NCBI GenBank assembly: GCA_900551945.1
Contig: URYE01000038.1
Location: 1 to 23,915, forward strand
Origin: an uncultured Eubacterium sp.
GTDB lineage: Bacteria; Bacillota; Clostridia; Lachnospirales; Lachnospiraceae
DNA length: 23,915 nucleotides
Direction: 5' to 3'
The notes beneath the pieces were generated by a model. The model was given only the letters and a program-made list of their open reading frames with translations. It made no database searches and was not told where the DNA came from. A program made the position numbers and the translations under genes. How positions within the stretch are numbered: the first letter of the stretch is position 1; the number at the start of each line of letters is the position of its first letter. Below are positions 7,636-16,233 of the stretch, piece after piece.

Positions 7636-8133
7636 ATGAAGCAAGAAAGAACAAGAAAGATAGCTATGTGCGGTGTGCTTACTACGTTGGCTATGATATT
7701 TAGTTATATAGAGAGTATTATTCCTATACCTATTCCAGTGCCTGGGATTAAGTTAGGAGTAGCTAATATTGCTATTGTTAGTGTTTTGTATATTGTGGGG
7801 GCAAAAGAAGCATTTGTAGTTGATGTTTTAAGAATAACACTTACAGCTTTGTTGTTTGGTAATCTTAATTCTTTTTTATTTAGTATGTTTGGTGGGGTAT
7901 TAAGTATTGTAGTTATGATAATTTTAAAAAAAATGAGGTGGCTTTCTGAGATTGGAGTTAGTGTAGCAGGTGGTGTTACACATAACATAGGTCAGATTGT
8001 TGCAGCTATATGGATTATGGGAAGTAGTGCTATCGCATTGTATTTGCCTGTGCTGTTGATATCTGGCGTTATTACAGGAATTGTAATAGGTATAGTAGCA
8101 GGAATGGTTATGAAAAGAGTGAGAGTGGTGTAG
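7636..8133 (+). CDS. Gx transporter family (Hpre_diP_synt_I-like) membrane protein
   Basis: 165-residue, very hydrophobic protein with about five membrane helices and the family-typical opening RKIAMCGVLTTLAMIFSYIE and PGIKLGVANI. It is annotated in databases as heptaprenyl diphosphate synthase component I or Gx transporter; its fold resembles ECF-type substrate-binding membrane proteins, so the synthase name is probably misleading. It lies downstream of the NusG-II gene on the same strand, before a shared terminator, and the two probably form one unit. Located directly after the rnf operon, the pair may serve electron transfer to a quinone or flavin acceptor, or cofactor import; this is inference. 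GGG about 13 bases upstream is a weak ribosome binding site. Confidence 0.8.
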   Translation: MKQERTRKIAMCGVLTTLAMIFSYIESIIPIPIPVPGIKLGVANIAIVSVLYIVGAKEAFVVDVLRITLTALLFGNLNSFLFSMFGGVLSIVVMIILKKMRWLSEIGVSVAGGVTHNIGQIVAAIWIMGSSAIALYLPVLLISGVITGIVIGIVAGMVMKRVRVV

Positions 8134-8286
8134 AGTGTTGTACATAATTTCAAAATATAAGAAATTGAATTGCCATAAAAGAATTGTAAATAGGAATATA
8201 TATTTGTTTTATGTTTGAATTAGTTGTAATATAGTGTTTTGATATAATAATAAGTTTTTTAAGAGTATAAGTAAGAGTTCAATATT

Positions 8287-8324
8287 AAAGGCGGTTACAA
8301 TAGAAAATGCAACCGCCTTTTTTT
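8287..8324 (+). terminator. Intrinsic terminator after the Gx gene
   Basis: AAAGGCGGTT (8287-8296) pairs perfectly with AACCGCCTTT (8311-8320); a run of seven T follows (8318-8324). It separates this unit from the convergent glycosyltransferase gene that ends at 8330. On the minus strand only TTT follows the hairpin, so termination there would be weaker, though it may still act in both directions. Confidence 0.88.
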
Positions 8325-8329
8325 AAAAC

Positions 8330-9628
8330 TTAATCTTTATATTGTTGTTGTAATTCGATATCTTCTACTGACTTTGCAATAGAATGTGTAATTGGTTTCC
8401 ATTCTACTTTCTTTACTAATGCTACTAAAGAAATAGGAATGTATGTAGCCATAAATATTGGGAATGTAAATAAATACATAATCTTTTTCTTAGTAGGCGC
8501 AAATATCTTATTCCATTCAGTAATAAGTGTTATAAGTCCCATAAAGAAAATAAGGAAGTAAAAATTAATACAACCATAACCAATTGCCATAAGTGTTGGC
8601 TTTAATAACATTTTGAATACGTGCATATTAGATGCGGCAACTATTAAAAAGCCTAAGTTAAGTACTATACAGCCAACTGATAAAAGTGTTGCAGGAGCGA
8701 GTGTCATAAACATATCATAACAAGACACGAACATTTCTCGCTTTTTAAACATCATAGAAATAAGTTCCTTACCATACTTGTACATAACTTGGTAGAAGCC
8801 TTTTGACCAACGCATACGTTGGTTCCATGACTGCTTAAATGTTGTTGGCTGTTCATCGTAGAACATAGCATTTTCACAGTAACCAATCTTTTCACCTTCA
8901 AGAATATTAACAACAGAAAATTGAATATCTTCTGTAAGCAAGTTAAACTTCCAACCGTTGTTTTTCTTGATTATAGAGCTATTTACAAGGAAACCTGTTC
9001 CAGATACGGCACAGCTTGTTTTTAACATCATTCTAGGGTTGTTAAGATACTTTGCTTCTCTTATAAACCAAAGTGAATAACCTGCTGTAATCCAGTTAGT
9101 ATCAAAATTCTTAGAATTTCGATAACTTGTGATGACCTTGTATCCTGTATCGAATACTTTATTCATCTCTTTTACATAATTTTTATCAATTACATTATCT
9201 GCGTCAAAAATAAAATACCCATCATAGGCATCATAATCACCAAAATCTTCTGATATTTTAGAAAAAGCATAGTCAAGAGCATATCCTTTACCAACGAGCA
9301 TATTGTTAAAACGCTCATATACGATTGCCCCATTCTTTCTTGAAATTTCTGCTGTATTGTCTGTACAATTATCAGCGACTACGATAACATCAATAAGTTC
9401 TTCTGGGTAATTCTGCCCCTTAATACTTTTTATAAGGTTGCCAATAACGGCACTTTCATTCCTTGCAGCTATAATAAAAGCAAAATGATGGTTTTTTGAA
9501 GCCTCAGGAATGACCTTCTTTTTATTTTTATCCCCTACTAATGCAATAACTACATATATAAACTGATAAAAATACAAAACGGTCAATGCAACGTATAATA
9601 TTGCATTGATTGAATTAACAAATTCCAT
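8330..9628 (-). CDS. Membrane-bound family 2 glycosyltransferase, processive type
   Basis: 432-residue enzyme with one or two N-terminal membrane helices (about 9-32), a cytoplasmic GT-A domain and three to four C-terminal helices. Catalytic signatures are all present: the nucleotide-sugar fold FIIAARNES (about 51-59), VVADNCTDNT (about 83-92), DAD (D142-D144), TED (232-234, the catalytic base) and QRMRW (270-274). This set is typical of cellulose/hyaluronan/poly-N-acetylglucosamine synthase-like enzymes. The sugar cannot be told from sequence. I use ATG 9628: GGAGAGG lies 6 bases upstream and covers the other in-frame ATG at 9643. It is a single-gene unit with its own promoter, without obvious polysaccharide-cluster neighbours. 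Confidence 0.87.
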   Translation of the reverse strand: MEFVNSINAILYVALTVLYFYQFIYVVIALVGDKNKKKVIPEASKNHHFAFIIAARNESAVIGNLIKSIKGQNYPEELIDVIVVADNCTDNTAEISRKNGAIVYERFNNMLVGKGYALDYAFSKISEDFGDYDAYDGYFIFDADNVIDKNYVKEMNKVFDTGYKVITSYRNSKNFDTNWITAGYSLWFIREAKYLNNPRMMLKTSCAVSGTGFLVNSSIIKKNNGWKFNLLTEDIQFSVVNILEGEKIGYCENAMFYDEQPTTFKQSWNQRMRWSKGFYQVMYKYGKELISMMFKKREMFVSCYDMFMTLAPATLLSVGCIVLNLGFLIVAASNMHVFKMLLKPTLMAIGYGCINFYFLIFFMGLITLITEWNKIFAPTKKKIMYLFTFPIFMATYIPISLVALVKKVEWKPITHSIAKSVEDIELQQQYKD

Positions 9629-9687
9629 TATTATCCTCTCCATTTTTAAATGAAAATAATTTTTGATTTTTCTAAAGTCCTTTACAG

Positions 9688-9715
9688 ATTATAACATTAC
9701 TTTCAAAGGTGTCAA
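9688..9715 (-). promoter_or_regulatory. Sigma-A promoter of the glycosyltransferase gene
   Basis: On the minus strand a perfect TTGACA (9715-9710), a 16-bp spacer and a perfect TATAAT (9693-9688) point toward the glycosyltransferase. The transcript would have a leader of about 50 bases. Confidence 0.8.
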
Positions 9716-9778
9716 TAGTTTATTGAGCATTTTCTCTATTTTTAATATAAAATGACGTTATTGTACAGAGAAAAATAA

Positions 9779-9806
9779 TTGACAAATCTGTTCAATATTA
9801 TATTAT
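9779..9806 (+). promoter_or_regulatory. Sigma-A promoter leading into element B and the AAA+ ATPase gene
   Basis: Perfect TTGACA (9779-9784), a 16-bp spacer and TATTAT (9801-9806) on the plus strand. Transcription would start near 9813, just before element B, so B would be the 5' leader (about 230 bases) of the ATPase mRNA or a separate small RNA. Confidence 0.65.
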
Positions 9807-9846
9807 ATATTTAAGTTTTTATATTTTACATTTTTAAATTGTAAAG

Positions 9847-9990
9847 ATATAATCAGTATATACACACCACAGAAAAGTACAATTGTATGTGTTTATATGT
9901 CATTATGGAACAAATATGTTCCATATTGTCATACGAATATATACAATTGTTCTTTTAATGGTATATTTATTGTTTTTATACTGATTATAT
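9847..9990 (+). repeat. Structured palindromic element B (copy 2; candidate structured RNA)
   Basis: Bounded by a perfect 14-bp inverted repeat (9847-9860 with 9977-9990). Inside are ACCA (9866-9869) with TGGT (9959-9962), AAAG (9874-9877) with CTTT (9952-9955), ACAATTGTAT (9879-9888) with ATACAATTGT (9941-9950), and a tip hairpin TATGGAAC/GTTCCATA (9904-9925). The block 9947-9972 matches 6814-6839 of element A at 24 of 26 bases, and CACACCA and AAAGTACAA also recur. The outer and upper stems differ in sequence from A but still pair, a sign of selection on structure. It lies between a good promoter and the AAA+ ATPase gene, so it may be a leader or small RNA. Confidence 0.68.
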
Positions 9991-10045
9991 TTTATAAGAT
10001 TTTATTCAGATGTAAAATATATCTAAAGAATATGGAGGTCTTAAT

Positions 10046-11356
10046 ATGTATAGAGAAGTTTCTAAATTAATAATGTATGGCAATATGGATAAAGAAAGTA
10101 TCCTTATGAAGATGGCAGATATTTTCAGAAAGTTTGACAATAAAGAAGAAGCAGATGAAGTGCTTATTCAGGAAATATATACACAGATAAAAAGAATACT
10201 TATTGTTGCAACTGACTATGGCTTTGACAAAAATTTATGGCACAATTATCTTACATTTATTCTTATCACAAATGAAAATCCATTTAGCATAACTTGTGAA
10301 AAAATAGGCGCAAATGACGGTAGTGTTAATGAATTTGCTAAAAATGATTTTACTGTGTTTAGAAATCTTTTTAACTTTGATTTTTCAGAAATTGAAAATG
10401 CACTTGGTATAAATTGCTTTTCATTAATTTCTAATTATAAGTCAATTGTAAAAAAAGAACTTATGTACAATAAAAATGTAAGCGAAAAAGTACAAGCATT
10501 AAGTGAAAAGCTTGAAAATGCTAAAGATGAACAGGAGTTTTTTGACGGTGTAACACAGTTTTACAAAGATTACGGCGTAGGAATGTTTGGACTTAACAAG
10601 GCGTTTAGAATAAGCAGCAATGAAAATACAGGTGTTGTATTCCATCCTATTAACAATATGGATAAGGTTATGCTTGATGACCTTATTGGATATGAAATAC
10701 AAAAGCAAAAGCTTATTGACAATACAGAAGCATTTGTTCAGGGAAGAAAGGCTAATAACACACTTCTTTACGGTGACAGTGGTACTGGTAAGTCAACAAG
10801 TATTAAGGCTATTGTTAATCAGTATTATGACCAAGGACTTAGAATGATAGAGATTTACAAACATCAGTTTAAGGACTTGTCAACAGTTATTTCTATGATT
10901 AAAAATAGAAATTATAAGTTTATAATATATATGGACGATTTGTCATTTGAAGAATTTGAAATTGAATACAAGTTCTTAAAGGCAGTAATTGAAGGCGGTG
11001 TTGAAACTAAGCCAGAAAATATCCTTATTTATGCAACTTCTAACAGAAGACATCTTATCAAGGAAACATGGAATGATAGAAGCGATATGCAGTCTGATAA
11101 TGGTATTCACAGGTCAGATACTATCGAAGAGAAGTTATCTCTTGTAAATAGATTTGGTTGTCAGATATGTTATTCAAAGCCATCTAATAAGGAATTTTAT
11201 GATATTGTTATTAATCTTGCAAAAAGAAATAATATCAATATGACAGAAGAAGAATTGCACAGCGAGGCTAATAAGTGGGAGATAAGTCATGGTGGAATTT
11301 CAGGACGTACAGCACAACAATTTATCAATCACTGTCTTTCTATGCAGGAAAAGTAA
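10046..11356 (+). CDS. DUF815-type AAA+ ATPase
   Basis: 436-residue cytoplasmic ATPase of the DUF815 family. The N-terminal 200 residues are poorly conserved and helical; the C-terminal half is the AAA+ core with Walker A GDSGTGKS (243-250), Walker B FIIYMDDLSF (292-301), a sensor-like ATSN (about 327-330) and a late arginine-containing region NRFG. The conserved LDDLIGYEIQKQKL just before the ATPase is typical of this family. Its role is not established; it lies directly upstream of ruvA (25 bases) with a strong GGAGG site of its own, so it is probably co-transcribed with the Holliday-junction genes, but that does not prove a role in recombination. Transcription probably begins at the promoter near 9780 and passes through element B. 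Confidence 0.85.
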   Translation: MYREVSKLIMYGNMDKESILMKMADIFRKFDNKEEADEVLIQEIYTQIKRILIVATDYGFDKNLWHNYLTFILITNENPFSITCEKIGANDGSVNEFAKNDFTVFRNLFNFDFSEIENALGINCFSLISNYKSIVKKELMYNKNVSEKVQALSEKLENAKDEQEFFDGVTQFYKDYGVGMFGLNKAFRISSNENTGVVFHPINNMDKVMLDDLIGYEIQKQKLIDNTEAFVQGRKANNTLLYGDSGTGKSTSIKAIVNQYYDQGLRMIEIYKHQFKDLSTVISMIKNRNYKFIIYMDDLSFEEFEIEYKFLKAVIEGGVETKPENILIYATSNRRHLIKETWNDRSDMQSDNGIHRSDTIEEKLSLVNRFGCQICYSKPSNKEFYDIVINLAKRNNINMTEEELHSEANKWEISHGGISGRTAQQFINHCLSMQEK

Positions 11357-11381
11357 GTTACATATATGGAGGTTTTAAAGA

Positions 11382-11999
11382 ATGATTTCCTATATTAAAG
11401 GGGAACTTGTAGAAATATTTGACGACTTGATTGTGGTGGAAAATAATAATATTGGATATAATATAAGAGTTCCTAAGTGTGTTATTGATGAAATGCCAGC
11501 TACAGGAAACATAGTTAAAGTATATACATATATGTATGTAAGAGAAGATGCTATTAATCTTTTTGGCTTTTTATCTCGTGATGAAGTTGATGTTTTTAAA
11601 ATGCTTATCAATGTAAGCGGAATAGGGCCTAAGGGTGCGCTTGCTATTCTTTCTACTATGAGTGTTGACCAGTTAAGATTTGCTGTGTTAGCAGATGATG
11701 TAAAGGTTATTAAGAGTGTTCCGGGAGTTGGTGCAAAGACAGCACAAAGACTTATAATTGAATTAAAGGATAAGTTGAATTTAGAGGAAACATTTGAAAA
11801 GGCTCTTAATAACAGTGAAAAGAAGAATAAGGCAAATAATAATGTTATGCTTGCAAGAAATGACGCAGTTGAGGCACTTGTGGCACTTGGCTATAGTAAT
11901 AGTGAAGCATTAAGGGCGGTTAAGCTTGTTGATAACGCAGAAGAAAAAGACTCTGATATGATATTAAAAGAAGCCTTGAAGAAAATTGCAACAATGTAA
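11382..11999 (+). CDS. ruvA: RuvA, Holliday junction-binding subunit
   Basis: 205-residue protein that binds four-way DNA junctions as a tetramer and loads the RuvB motor during recombinational repair. The N-terminal OB fold (about 1-62) starts with MISYIKGEL; two helix-hairpin-helix motifs follow, VSGIGPKGAL (78-87) and VPGVGAKTAQ (113-122); the C-terminal RuvB-binding domain covers about 155-205, joined by an asparagine/lysine-rich linker. Length is normal for the family. GGAGG is about 9 bases before ATG. ruvC is absent, which is usual for Firmicutes. The gene is separated from ruvB by 208 bases holding element C, an unusual gap for this pair. Confidence 0.96.
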   Translation: MISYIKGELVEIFDDLIVVENNNIGYNIRVPKCVIDEMPATGNIVKVYTYMYVREDAINLFGFLSRDEVDVFKMLINVSGIGPKGALAILSTMSVDQLRFAVLADDVKVIKSVPGVGAKTAQRLIIELKDKLNLEETFEKALNNSEKKNKANNNVMLARNDAVEALVALGYSNSEALRAVKLVDNAEEKDSDMILKEALKKIATM

Positions 12000-12015
12000 T
12001 ATAATTGAATTGCAT

Positions 12016-12154
12016 AAAGAAAATAGTATTAAATTTTATAGTCGCTGATTGCTTGACCGCACTTCCATGTGCGGTACATCACTGTTTTTATACAGCATAA
12101 CTAAGAATTACTAAGTTTTTACCATATACTATAAAATTTAATACTATTTTCTTT
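12016..12154. repeat. Element C: long perfect inverted repeat between ruvA and ruvB
   Basis: Arms 12016-12042 and 12128-12154 are perfect 27-base reverse complements, AT-rich. Between them lie a GC-rich hairpin ACCGCAC/GTGCGGT (12056-12062 with 12069-12075, loop TTCCAT) and a smaller one CTGT/ACAG (12082-12095). The interior does not match elements A or B. No T-run follows, so it is not a plain terminator, and I see no flanking target duplication. As RNA it would form a long stem closing a multi-branched loop about 55 bases before ruvB, so it could modulate RNA stability or ruvB expression, or be a non-coding mobile palindrome. Confidence 0.65.
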
Positions 12155-12207
12155 GAAGAAACATGAAGTTTAAAATATAGTGATATTATTATTAAGAAAG
12201 GTATGGT

Positions 12208-13209
12208 TTGGGAATGGAAAAAAGGGTGATATCGACGGAACTTGCTGAAGAAGATATTAAAATAGAAAACAATCTGCGTCCATTATCACTTGATGAATAC
12301 ATTGGGCAGGAAAAAGTTAAAAGAAATCTTAGAGTATATATACAAGCTGCTAAGGAAAGGGGTGACGCTCTTGACCATGTGCTTTTTTATGGTCCACCGG
12401 GACTTGGTAAGACTACACTTGCGGGAGTTATTGCAAGCGAACTAGGAGTTAATCTTAAAGTTACCTCAGGACCGGCTATAGAAAAGCCGGGTGAAATGGC
12501 AGCAATTCTCAATAATTTGTCAGAGGGCGATGTGTTATTTGTCGATGAAATTCACCGCCTTAATAGGCAGGTAGAAGAAGTGCTTTATCCTGCAATGGAA
12601 GATTATCAGATAGATGTTATGATAGGTAAAGGCGCAGGAGCACGTTCAATAAGATTAGAGCTTCCAAAGTTTACACTTGTAGGAGCTACAACAAGAGCCG
12701 GACTTTTATCAGCACCACTTCGTGACAGATTTGGAGTAGTAAGTCATCTTGAATATTATAGTGTTGATGAGCTTCAAACAATTATTATACGTTCTGCAAA
12801 TGTATTGAATGTTGATATTGACAGCAAGGGAGCATATGAGCTTGCTAGAAGGTCAAGAGGAACACCACGTCTTGCTAATCGACTTCTTAAGCGTGTAAGA
12901 GATTTTGCGCAAGTTAAGTATGACGGTAGAATAACTTGGGAAGTGGCTGACTACGCCCTTGATTTGTTAGATGTTGACAAAAATGGACTTGATAGAAATG
13001 ACAGAATTATATTAAATACAATTATTTCAAAGTTTTCAGGTGGGCCTGTCGGTATAGAAACACTTGCGGCTTCAATAGGAGAAGACTCAGGAACACTTGA
13101 AGAAGTTTACGAGCCATATCTTATACAGAATGGTTTTATAAATAGAACTCCGAGAGGCCGAGTAGCTACTAAAGAAGCATATATTAATCTGGGTATTGAA
13201 CAAATGTAG
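12208..13209 (+). CDS. ruvB: RuvB, Holliday junction branch-migration ATPase
   Basis: 333-residue hexameric AAA+ motor that drives branch migration with RuvA. Seen: the RuvB opening [12 protein letters not shown] (23-34), Walker A GPPGLGKT (62-69), Walker B LFVDEIHR (110-117), sensor GATTRAG and the arginine-finger segment LRDRFG, then the C-terminal winged helix with RTPRGR. Length is normal. The start is uncertain by two codons: TTG 12208 has AAAGG 6 bases upstream, while ATG 12214 is 12 bases away from it. I give the TTG start because of spacing; MEKRVIST from ATG 12214 is equally plausible by homology. Confidence 0.95.
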   Translation: MGMEKRVISTELAEEDIKIENNLRPLSLDEYIGQEKVKRNLRVYIQAAKERGDALDHVLFYGPPGLGKTTLAGVIASELGVNLKVTSGPAIEKPGEMAAILNNLSEGDVLFVDEIHRLNRQVEEVLYPAMEDYQIDVMIGKGAGARSIRLELPKFTLVGATTRAGLLSAPLRDRFGVVSHLEYYSVDELQTIIIRSANVLNVDIDSKGAYELARRSRGTPRLANRLLKRVRDFAQVKYDGRITWEVADYALDLLDVDKNGLDRNDRIILNTIISKFSGGPVGIETLAASIGEDSGTLEEVYEPYLIQNGFINRTPRGRVATKEAYINLGIEQM

Positions 13210-13289
13210 AAAGTATTGTATAATTAAATCTAATTATTTGTTTATATTATATATTATTTTGAACATATTAACAATCAGGGAGGTTTTCC

Positions 13290-13706
13290 ATGTCATCAAA
13301 AAATAATACAGAGGTAATTATTGGAGGTAAAGTATTTACCTTAAGCGGTTATGAAAGCGAAGAATACCTCCAGAAAGTTGCGTCATATATTAATGGCAAA
13401 CTCGCTGAGTTTAATGCAGATGACGCCTACAGAAGACAGTCTGCGGAATATAGGGCTAATATTATGTATCTTAATATAGCTGATGATTATTTTAAGGCAA
13501 AAGCACTTGGAGAGAGTTTGCAGACCGAGATTGACAATAAAGATAAGCAGATTAACGATTTGAAGCACGAGCTTATAACTGCGCAGATTAAGATTGACGC
13601 ATTAAATAAGGAAAAGACAGAGTTAAAAGGTCAAATAAGTGCTTATCAAAAAAGTGTTGATAAGTTAGAGGAGCAGTTAGGCAGTAACAGTGCTATAAGC
13701 AAATAG
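13290..13706 (+). CDS. zapA: ZapA, cell division protein
   Basis: 138-residue cytoplasmic protein that binds FtsZ and promotes Z-ring bundling. The N-terminal globular ZapA domain (about 6-85) includes TEVIIGGKVFTLSGYESEEY; the C-terminal part (about 75-135) is a lysine/glutamate-rich coiled coil with heptad pattern, as expected for the dimer/tetramer stalk. It is somewhat longer than the roughly 85-110 residues of many ZapA proteins because of the coiled coil. GGGAGG lies 8 bases before ATG. It is followed by the U32 gene after a 49-base gap, a common order in Clostridia. Confidence 0.88.
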   Translation: MSSKNNTEVIIGGKVFTLSGYESEEYLQKVASYINGKLAEFNADDAYRRQSAEYRANIMYLNIADDYFKAKALGESLQTEIDNKDKQINDLKHELITAQIKIDALNKEKTELKGQISAYQKSVDKLEEQLGSNSAISK

Positions 13707-13755
13707 TAAAGCAAGTTACTAATATCTGTTTGATGTAATATTTGGGAGAAATGAT

Positions 13756-16233
13756 TTGATAAGATATAATAATAAAGTAGAAGTGCTTGCACCTGCTGGT
13801 TCGTATGATATTATGGAAGCTGTAATTAATGCAGGAGCTGATGCAGTATATCTTGGCGGAAGTTGTTTTGGAGCAAGAGCATTTGCAGGCAATTTGAGTA
13901 AAGAAGAACTTTTAAAGGCGATTGATTTTGCACATATAAGAGATAGAAAGATTTATCTTACTGTTAATACACTTTTAAAGGAAAGAGAACTTGATAAACA
14001 GCTTGTAGAGTATTTAACACCATTTTACGAGGCAGGACTTGATGCGGTTATTGTACAGGATATGGGTGTGTTTAAGACGATAAGGCAACATTTTCCTGAT
14101 ATGGCAGTACACGCAAGTACTCAGATGACAATAACAGGAGTAGAAAGTGCCAAAATACTTGAAAAGCTTGGTGCTTCAAGAGTTGTAACGGCAAGAGAAC
14201 TTAACCTTAATGAGCTAAAAGCTATACATGATAATACTAATATAGAAATAGAAAGCTTTGTTCATGGTGCGCTTTGCTATTGCTATTCAGGACAGTGTCT
14301 TTTAAGTAGTATGAATGGTGGCAGAAGTGGCAATCGTGGAAGGTGTGCGCAGCCTTGTAGAATGGAGTACGATGTATATAACTGTGATGGAAAAGCTGTT
14401 AGTGTAGGCAGTGGTAAGTATGTATTAAGCCCTAAGGATATGTGCGCAATAGATATTCTTCCAGATATTATTGACGCTGGTGTATATTCGCTTAAGATTG
14501 AAGGGCGAATGAAAAATGTCACTTATGCGGCAGCAGTAACCGCCTTTTATAGAAAATATGTTGATATGTATTTAAAATACGGAAGAAAAGGTTATAAAGT
14601 AGACAAAAATGATATTAATGACTTAATGGACTTGTATAATCGTGGAGCATTTACTTCGGGATATTATAACAGTGAAAAGGGTGCAGATATGATGTCGCTT
14701 TCAAGACCTAATCATATGGGAACGAAAGCTTTGCAGGTTATATCTAATGTATCTGGAAAGGTTAAGTTTAAAGCACTAGAAAAGATTAATCCACAAGATG
14801 TATTTGAAATTGATGCCGATAATTCATTTTCAAGTGGAGCAGTCTATGAGTGCGGTCAGACTTTTGAAGTTAATTTGCCTAAGCGCTTAAAGCTTGACAA
14901 AGGGCGAGTACTGTTTAGAACAAGAAATGGTAAGATAGTTAAAGAAACACAAGAAAAATATACTAAGACACCAGTTAAGAAAAAGCTTGATATAGCATTT
15001 TATGCTCATGCAAATGAAAAGGCTAATATAATGCTTACAGACAATGCCACAGGTATAGTTACTTATACAGAGGGCGAAGTAGTAGATTTAGCATTAAAAC
15101 AGCCAATTGCAAAGGATAAAGTTATTAATTCACTTAAGAAAACAGGTGATACTCCATTTGAAGCAGGAAGTGTAATTGTGGAGCTTTCAGATAATGCTTT
15201 TATTCCAATGGGACAGCTTAATGAGCTTAGAAGAAAGGCATTTTCTAATATGGAAAAGGTAATTACAGATAGCTATAGAAGAGTATATAAGCCTTGTGAT
15301 AATATTAACAATGTTGAAAATGAAAATACATTAGCTACAAAAAATGACATAGATATACACACACAATCTGCTAATATAGATAGACAGGCAATATCTTACA
15401 AGAAAAGTGTTCTTATATCATATATAGAGCAAATAGACGACATTATATATGAAAATGACAGTATATCTGATATTTATTACAGCTTTGAGCTTTTTGACGA
15501 TAAAAGGATTGTTTATGAATTAGAAAAGTGTCATAAGCATAAAAAAAGAGCTATATTGGCGCTTCCACATATTACAACACAAAAGACTTCAGCTAAGGTT
15601 AAAAAGCTTATTGAAATGGCTGTAAGTGGTGATTTTGGCGAGAGTGTTAAAATAGCTGGTGTAGATGGTGTTATGGTAAGAAGTTTAGAACAGCTTGGTA
15701 TATTTTCTTCAGTTGCAAGTCAAGCTGGATATTCTTTTACAAAAAATGTTATTACAGACGCAAATTTATATATATGGAATAACAGTTCATTTGAACAATT
15801 TATTGATATTGTAAAAGAGTGTGGCTTAGAGCTTATAAAAGTAACACTTCCTTTTGAGCTTACAGCTAAAGAACTAGCAGATATTACTATTAAAAATAGA
15901 ATAGATGTTGAGCTTGTTGTGTATACAAGAATACCGGTTATGATATCAGAACAGTGTGTAAGAAAGACAAAAGGCTTGTGCGACCATTCAAATAACTATG
16001 TTTATATACAAGACAAAAAAAGTAGAGATTTTCTTGTAAGAAGTGTGTGTAGTTACTGTTATAGTATTATGTATGCTTCTAGTAAACTTAATATATCAGC
16101 TATGGATAGTGAAATAGCTTTAGTTAATGCTGATTATTTAAGGTATGAGTTAGTTGACAGAAAAGAAAAATTTGATAATATATATATTCATAGTGATATG
16201 GAAAATGGACATTTTGTAATGGGGGTTGAATAA
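13756..16233 (+). CDS. U32 peptidase-family protein with C-terminal DUF3656 region
   Basis: 825-residue protein. The N-terminal TIM-barrel U32 domain (about 8-320) has LAPAGSYDIMEAVINAGADA, VHASTQM, and the cysteine motif VHGALCYCYSGQC (C174, C176, C181) followed by GNRGRCAQPCR (C197, C201). These cysteines are typical of U32 proteins, of which several, such as RlhA and UbiU/V, act in RNA or quinone hydroxylation with an iron-sulfur cluster; the name peptidase is historical. A middle DUF3656-like region (about 370-520) and a second barrel-like part with more cysteines near 735-780 follow. Translation starts at TTG 13756, with GGGAG 7 bases upstream; an ATG at 13751 meets a stop two codons later. 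The stop overlaps the next start (TAATG). Whether it acts on 23S rRNA as RlhA does is inference. Confidence 0.85.
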   Translation: MIRYNNKVEVLAPAGSYDIMEAVINAGADAVYLGGSCFGARAFAGNLSKEELLKAIDFAHIRDRKIYLTVNTLLKERELDKQLVEYLTPFYEAGLDAVIVQDMGVFKTIRQHFPDMAVHASTQMTITGVESAKILEKLGASRVVTARELNLNELKAIHDNTNIEIESFVHGALCYCYSGQCLLSSMNGGRSGNRGRCAQPCRMEYDVYNCDGKAVSVGSGKYVLSPKDMCAIDILPDIIDAGVYSLKIEGRMKNVTYAAAVTAFYRKYVDMYLKYGRKGYKVDKNDINDLMDLYNRGAFTSGYYNSEKGADMMSLSRPNHMGTKALQVISNVSGKVKFKALEKINPQDVFEIDADNSFSSGAVYECGQTFEVNLPKRLKLDKGRVLFRTRNGKIVKETQEKYTKTPVKKKLDIAFYAHANEKANIMLTDNATGIVTYTEGEVVDLALKQPIAKDKVINSLKKTGDTPFEAGSVIVELSDNAFIPMGQLNELRRKAFSNMEKVITDSYRRVYKPCDNINNVENENTLATKNDIDIHTQSANIDRQAISYKKSVLISYIEQIDDIIYENDSISDIYYSFELFDDKRIVYELEKCHKHKKRAILALPHITTQKTSAKVKKLIEMAVSGDFGESVKIAGVDGVMVRSLEQLGIFSSVASQAGYSFTKNVITDANLYIWNNSSFEQFIDIVKECGLELIKVTLPFELTAKELADITIKNRIDVELVVYTRIPVMISEQCVRKTKGLCDHSNNYVYIQDKKSRDFLVRSVCSYCYSIMYASSKLNISAMDSEIALVNADYLRYELVDRKEKFDNIYIHSDMENGHFVMGVE

